NCBI RefSeq assembly: GCF_022539315.1
Contig: NC_066316.1
Location: forward strand, 5,843,501 to 5,907,500
Length of the DNA stretch: 64,000 bases
Source: Serinus canaria
Taxonomy: Eukaryota; Chordata; Aves; Passeriformes; Fringillidae
Reading direction: 5' to 3'
In this document: in pieces, positions 57,291-64,000 of the stretch
Position numbering within the stretch: position 1 is the stretch's first letter
How the letters are laid out: every line of letters begins with the position of its first letter
Program-made: the position numbers and the translations under genes
Notes under the pieces: generated by a model
Databases searched by the model: none
Told to the model about the DNA's origin: nothing
Seen by the model: the letters and a program-made list of their open reading frames with translations, nothing else

Positions 57291-60200
57291 AGTTCAGTGC
57301 AGGATAAGAGGAGAACTGGGTTCAAGATGGAGTATTTTAAGATGTGCGTGTCTCTCTTAGGTCTAAGAGTTTGAAGCATTTTCTTTTCAACAAGCAGTGT
57401 TGTTTAATGAGACAGTGTTTGGATTTCTGCATGAAATAAGAGTTTATTGAGTCTTCTGCAAGATGAAATAAATTAGTGTTCTGTCAATTTTTTAATTGTC
57501 TTGTTATATGAAATGCAAATGAGTAGAAAAACAAATGAATAAATCATATATCACAACTTAGACCATTGCACAAAGGCTAACAAGCTGGCTGTGATGTGTA
57601 AAAACGTTTCTTGTCCTTCTGAGCCAGACTCATTATTTTAGTCTTTTGGGTTTTCTTTCATGTGGGCTTCCCCTCATTAGGCTGTCTTGTGGACTACAAA
57701 AAAACCCCACAAGCCAAAATATGGGGGAAAAAATGCTGTGCTGGACCACACTACATACAATGCATTGCTTTGGCATTGGAGAGAGGAAGGTGGTGGCTTA
57801 GAAAGGAGCAAGGAACAGAAGGAGAAAGCACTGTCTCTCCTTGGATATTTCTCATTCCAAGGACAATGACCTTGGCAGAGTTCTTTTATTCCACTGTCAT
57901 GGAAGGTGGTGAATCCTGCTTGCGAGTCCTTCTTGTGAGAGTGAGCTGTGGAGCAGAGAAGTTTCAAGTAAACTGAAGTTGCTGCAGGGCAGTGTTGACC
58001 ATGTGTTCTCTGGAAGCCTCTCTGATCCATAGAAGGAGTTTATTTTGCAATTTATTTCAAATAGCATTCTCTTCCCACCCGACAATTTGGGGAATCTTTG
58101 TAAGGAGATGTCCACCAAGGGCTTATCTTCCAGAGGTTATTTCTCTAGGGGGTGATCCTTGCAAAAATCACTGGGAATGTGTTAGAAAATAATGAAATTA
58201 GAGTTTGCTAAAAAGTTTCATGTGAATTAGAGGGTGCTTGTTGCAAAGAGGATGAAATAAGGGGACAAAAAATGTGTTAACCCAGCATGTTCTTACATCT
58301 GAACTTTGTGACTCCTTGGCAGATTAGGAGACAACTGAGAGAAGGAAGACTGACTTGGTCATTTAAGTTGCCACTCAGAAAAATCCAATTTTTTTTAGTC
58401 TCTTTTATTTTCCCAGATATAAGACTATTACAATCCCTTGAATTTCTTGCTGGTTATTCTCCACTAATTTGTTAAGCAGCTGATTTAGGAAAGAGTAGCA
58501 CAGATGCAATTATGTAGTAGATAATTCCAGAGGCCAGAAGTGCAGGTACTGCTTGTGTATCCAATTGATTCCATATTTTCCTCTTTTATTTTCAGTTAGT
58601 AAGAGTATGGTTGTTTGGAAAATGAATCAAGATAGGCATTTCCAGGACAGGATCAGTACAGGGGATGCATGACTGCAGGGTATGAATAGATGTGTATGGG
58701 CCCAGGGAGTATTGCTTCATCACAAGGAAGGAACAAGTTAGCACCTTCAGAGTAATTCTGTGAAACCTGAACTCTTCAGCTGGAAATTACCCACAGCTGG
58801 TGTCTGTTCCACACTGAAAGGTGGAAACATGTCAATATTTGTGATAGTTGTGGGACATCAGTGTCATGATAATATCACTAGGAGAATATTACAGAGCCCA
58901 CAGCCAGCTTTTACAGTTTCATTTATTTTGCCATGTTTTCTGTGGTGGCTTGAGAAAATGAAGGGTGAGAAATGCTAATTTAGGAGAAGGTAGTAGCTCC
59001 CTCAAAACTGATACACAGCATTGTTCCTGCCCGGGAAGGAGGAACAGGTTGAGCTCAATATTACTAGTATTCCTTGAGCAACTATAACCAAAGAATCAGA
59101 AATTGACTACAAAATATGCAAATGTGAAATCAAATTTTTAGTGGAGTAAAAGTCCTGTTTTTCTCAGTGCTATGTTTGACAGAACTCTGAAAATCGATGT
59201 CTTGTAGAACAAAACACATTTGTTCTTAGTACCATAACAGCATAGACACTTTCATAGTTCCTATAATAGAGTTGTTCAAAAGTGTATGAATTCTGGCAGC
59301 TGTATTTCCTCTTGTAATGTCATAAGGCAGCAAGTTCTGCAGTTCAGCTCATGTAGTCTATTAAAAGAAAAAAAAACCAAAATCATGTTATCCCTCTTAA
59401 GTCTTTGTGGCCTTTTTATCTCAAATGTGTCTCTGCTCATTTATTAGGAAATATGGGAAGCAGAAGTTCCCATGGCATTTACTCTTTATAATTCATAATA
59501 TAGACATTCTTTATGTGTTTTCCTCGTGGCTTTCTCATTACACCACTGGAGATACCTCAGGAAACTCAGCAGCTGCCTTAGTGGTTTTATCCCATGATGA
59601 CACTGGAGTTGACTCAGAGTGTTTGGACCCTGCACAAATTTGCAAGTACACTTACTAGCATGCAACACAGCCCCTCCAGCTGTGACCTCAGACCTTTTCT
59701 TCCTCCCCACTTTCTGCATGGGAATACTGAAAGCATATTTTTACACTTAAATTTGATAGGTATAAAATAGAACCACCAGGCAGACAGAGTTGGGAAAACT
59801 GCTGGGAAATCCAAAGCAATTTTTTGATGGCTAATAATAGATTATACTGGTGTAAAAAGCAAATTACAGCATTTGTAAAGGAAACATTTTTTCTGTTTAA
59901 TGCATGGCAAACAATAATTCACCAACAGAAGTGGGCATTTTTTATGTTTTTATGGGATGCTGAAACATTTAAAAGCTTGTCCTCTGGAATCTACTAGTAA
60001 AAGATGTTTTGTTAAAAGATAATTCCTGAAGTTGTTTAGGATGGGTTTCTTTAAAATGTTCATTTACTTTGCCATTTGTGCTGATTGGTTTATCTTTTTG
60101 GAACTACTTGTTTTCATCTGTGTTTTTAGCAAACTCTTGAGTTCTTGCATTTGAGCTCATTCCGACTGTGAGAAATGGCAGAATGCTGCTTTCTGTTTTA

Positions 60201-61840
60201 GTTTTGCATTAAAAAAAAATTGGTTTTAAAAGGTTCCTTTTAAAGATATTTCCATCAGCCTCAGATTTTTTGTATAACTGGAGGACCAGCTCTTTAAAAT
60301 CAGTTTCCATCTTCCTCTGCTATCTGTCCTCAACGGTTTTTAGAAAACATTAGTTTTGCTCTGTCGGGATCCTCTGTAAATTTGGAAACCTTAGTTCCAT
60401 ATCACTCTAACCTGACATAAACCAACACTGGTGCAAGAAAGTGCAGTCTTGTCCTCAGTTTCTCCTCCCCCTGCCTATGCCCTTTCTCATGCCCCTGCTC
60501 CCTGTGCCAGTGTGGGAGTTCATGCAGCCATGCAATGGACTGAATCAGAGCACTGAGAAATAACCAGCCCTCCCACAAACTGGTTAGCCCACACCCAAAC
60601 TGGTTCCCAGAGCCAATCTGCCATATGGCTCCATGAGTCCCAGTGTCAGGACTTGAGCAGCTGGAGCCAAGAGGAACAATCCATTTTGCAGCAAAATCTG
60701 TGCCAGGCTGGACTGATCATGAAACTATTGCTGTAAGCTTTAAATCTGCAAGTGACTTAGCAATGGACCCCTTGGACCTGCTCAAAACAGCTTGCAGAAT
60801 CAGTCATGCTAAATAATTCTGTCTCTTTCAGATTCTCATTTTGCTGCTTCTTTTAGAGGGGATTGCTTCTCTTAGGTCCTTAGCAAGCAGAATGCTTGAA
60901 CCCTGGCTTAATTTAAAGTTAATATTCCCAGTAAGGATGTGGTTACATTTCAAGGCCTTAAGCACATTTATTCCCTGCTTGCACAGCATTAGCTCCATGA
61001 CTAGGGCTCCCAGTCATGACAACACTGAAGATATTAGTGATGATAATAGGCTGCCACAATTATTGTTTGTCTAAGGTGAACATCACAGTGGATGATGAAA
61101 CAGAGCTAAATTCTGACATCTTTGCTCCAAAATGAGGGAGACATGCTGTTCTAGTGCAGACACTGCCATGGGATCCACCTGCCACGGGACATCAGATGTA
61201 TCCATGGAGGGTCAGTGGATCTGAACAAGCAGAGGCTTTGGACTAAGAGTGTTTGCAGTGATTTGCAACATCTCTGAGGATTAATCAAATTCTACCTTCT
61301 TTGCAGCCACTTTTTTCATGTTCAAGTATACTTTATATAGAAAGTTAAACCAGTGCTATTATCCTCTAGTAGACCCTGCCCATGGAGAGATGTTCCCTGT
61401 ATCCTGACAGAAGCATCAGTGGCAGGACAGACCCCTCTGTGATTGATCACCTGTGCAGGGAGGAAATAGGGCGCAGCCAAGGCTGTCCCTGCACTCTATA
61501 TTTGAATATAGATAAGGTGCAGGATAGGCAGATCTGACTCATTTGAGAAATAAAATACAAATGACCGAATCTTTACAGTTTTTCTCCTTTCTGCTTCAAT
61601 TGAAATTGCTATTTTTCTTCCCTTAATCTTCTCTGAAAAATGTTTTACAGCAGTTCACAGTTAAAATAAGTCCTTAAGGGATTGTTTAGCAGCTGGATTA
61701 AGTTGAAATTACTAGATTTCTAGTTAGCATTAGATTGTAGAAGTAAATGTCTTAACTTCTCCCCAGTTCATAGCAAAGTTATTTTTTATGAAGATTGTTT
61801 TATCTGAGAGCATATTTCCTTTAGGCCCCCTGGTTTTATA

Positions 61841-61886
61841 GCATTCTATTTGTGATTCATGCATTTAATGCATTCTATTTGTGATT
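61841..61886. repeat. 17-bp direct repeat
   Basis: GCATTCTATTTGTGATT occurs at 61841-61857 and again, exactly, at 61870-61886, with 12 bp between. Confidence 0.85.
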
Positions 61887-64000
61887 TAATGCACATGGAG
61901 GTACATGTGTGTTACTCTTATAATGGAACCAGAAAAAAAAAGGAAAACCTGTCCATTTGCAATAGTTTAGTGGGCAGGAGCTATTGTTTGCCAAGTTTCT
62001 TTCAGCCTGTAGAAGATTGCTTTTTCCTAGCTGGTTGAGTAGAGGAAGGCAGGGACTTGAGTGCTCCATCCATGGAACACTGACACTAGGATGTACAAGC
62101 TCAATTGTGTAACTAATTATCTAGAAAGACCCTGTGAAACAACAGCTGGAGGAGATTAAAGCAGGTGGATTTGTGTCTTGAAAAGTCCACCTCCTGCCAA
62201 AAACCAGTATGGTGTGGGGTTAGCTTTGCTGGCATGGGTTCAGGAAAAATATCTCTCCTCCTACACCTGAGATCTTGATATGAAAGGCTCCAGGTTTCTT
62301 ATTCCTCTTTTCAATAGACTGAGTCACAAGTTCCAAGGGTAGGAACAGACAGGAAGAGTTCAAAGGTGGAATGTTTGTGCAGGAATTGGACACAGGCAGC
62401 TTCTCTGCTCATGAGTATTTTGCAGGAGGCAAAAGCAGACATCTCTGGAAGAGGAAAACAAAGTTTTGTTTTAGAGAGCTGATAGTTTTACTGCCTCTTC
62501 TGCTGCCAGGATAAGGTCCTCAGCTGGCATGACCAGCAGAGTTCTATTGAAGTTCATGAAGCTGTGCCAGGTAAAGCCAGCCCAAGATCAGGCCCTCAGA
62601 TATGTAGTCAGAATGCCTTCCTTCAGAAATGATGTCAGGTGCCCTGAAAATGTGTGACAAAACTTCTGCCAAGACTGTTACTCCAAGTGGCTTTCTTAAA
62701 GAGTTTGTTGCTTCAAAGAAATTATGAGCAACTGCATTTTATTATTTATCTCTCTCTCTTGCCTTCTTTTTGTATTTTTCTTTCAACTAAACCATATTCA
62801 TTTTGAGCTATAAAGCTTTCTAAAAGCCTGCATAAATTAATCAGCTAAAGCCAGCAGTATGCAATGATCCATGTCATATAAAAATATAATCAGCATTTTT
62901 CCCAGAACTGCCGACACCTTAGAACTTTGCAGTAAACCAAATATTTTTAAAGTGGTGCAACCAAATGAAAACTCTAAATTTGCCAGTAGAAGGCGGATTG
63001 CTGATGCAGTAAATCTGCTTTTCTTGTACCATCCAGGCAGTTAATCCTTTATTTCAGAAAAATCCCCATAAACCACCTGTGTTCCCAGCTGTATGAAGAT
63101 AACTTGTGAAATTTGGGAGTCGTTCACTTTTCTCTCGTTCTGTCCTTTCTTAATTTAGCCAATAAGAAGATATAGAGCACTTAATAAAGTTCTTCTCAGC
63201 CTTAGCTGAATACTCTGGAGCATTAGTGTACTTAGTTTTAAATAAAGGAGTGTTGGTATTCCCTGTCCAGGCTGGTTTTTTTCCAAACATATGCTGTGTT
63301 GTGGTTCACATATTTCATGGAATATAACTCTCTGGATGTGCTGCACGCTGTGCTATAAGCTCTTTGCATAGACTGTAAATCCTTAAGGATTTTGCAAAGT
63401 AAGAATTCTGTAACACATATTTACTGTCTAGGAACCTGATCCTCTAATTAGTCCTTTAGAGGTAAATTCTTACACTTAATAGATGCAGGCATATTCTTTT
63501 AGCTCAAGGGTCTTCTCAGCAGATTTTCACTCAATAAATATTGAAGGATACAAGATCCCAGCCTCAGGAATCAAAGAAAATGCTTCCTAAATGTGGTACT
63601 TTTAGTTAAACATCCCGCAGTGAATTTGGATTAAGACCTGATTCTAAACTGAATTCAACACTCTTAATCTGCAGTGTTGGGGGAAAATCAGGCCAGTGAG
63701 ACAAAAATAAACATTTTGCTCAGATCTGCCTCCTTATCAGATGTTGGAAGGTCCCATAAAAGAATGAAAAAGAGTGTTGAAATACAGCTACAAATTTTAA
63801 TGGTTTTATTGCTCTTATTGGGACAGCATATAAGAAGTCTGCATATATGATGTGTGTCTGTGGTCTTTGACCACAAAACTTAACATGAGAAAGGAAAGTG
63901 TTGACATTTGGTAAAGGAATAGGTTCCTCCCAGCCACCCACCCACAAATACAGAGTGTGTAGCAATCATCTCCTAATGTGCTTTTTTTCCCTCCAGATAT

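Larger units (their letters stand above)
55796..64000 (+). other. Intronic or downstream DNA after exon 9; no exon recognised
   Basis: About 8.2 kb with no match to the expected remaining SPTLC3 segments (the NTRYFRQRL, GFIIYGN, VVVVGFPATP and ARARFC motifs). It is probably intron 9. It includes a CpG-rich patch at 57070-57290, a 20-bp degenerate tandem repeat at 56383-56441 and a 17-bp direct repeat near 61841-61886. A pyrimidine-rich stretch ending CCTCCAG at 63996 could be a splice acceptor at the window edge. Confidence 0.65.

Overview
The window looks like one stretch of bird nuclear DNA, AT-rich and mostly intronic, carrying the middle of a single protein-coding gene on the + strand. 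Eight exons (20324-54762) spell out about 385 residues of the large catalytic subunit of serine palmitoyltransferase, the pyridoxal-phosphate enzyme that starts sphingolipid synthesis at the endoplasmic reticulum. Residues such as the FVPLYQDF and [11 protein letters not shown] segments fit SPTLC3 better than its paralogue SPTLC2, as judged from remembered family sequences. The bird assignment rests on CR1 LINE fragments, LTRs of a type known from birds, and intron scale; a songbird is plausible but not proven.

Layout. Positions 1-20323 hold no recognisable exon: they are intron 1 and/or upstream DNA. They include a cluster of LTR pieces (3619-5682) enclosing a GC-rich block. Exons 2, 3 and 4 (numbered by analogy with the 12-exon mammalian gene) lie within 3 kb at 20324-23179. 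A 10.7-kb intron follows, with CR1 and LTR remnants at 26.0-27.7 kb and a perfect 33-bp inverted repeat at 28.8 kb. Exon 5 (33882-34006) and exon 6 (36557-36650) follow, then exon 7 (44856-44961), exon 8 with the catalytic lysine (52291-52510) and exon 9 (54647 to about 54762). All internal splice junctions are GT/AG and the phases join without a break.

Right after exon 9 the expected splice donor is missing. The sequence runs directly into an A/G-rich tract and about 0.9 kb of degenerate GGAAG repeat, with blocks in both strand orientations. The remaining 8.3 kb to the right edge shows no further exon. The last coding exons (about 110 codons with the PLP-domain C-terminus) must lie beyond the window, possibly starting at a splice-acceptor-like site at the final few bases.

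No RNA genes, CRISPR arrays or bacterial-type operons were seen. I found no convincing new biological system. The most unusual points are the lost donor and strand-switching satellite at 54.76-55.8 kb, the nested LTR/GC block at 3.6-5.7 kb, the long perfect hairpin at 28.8 kb, and a CpG-rich island-like patch at 57.1 kb.
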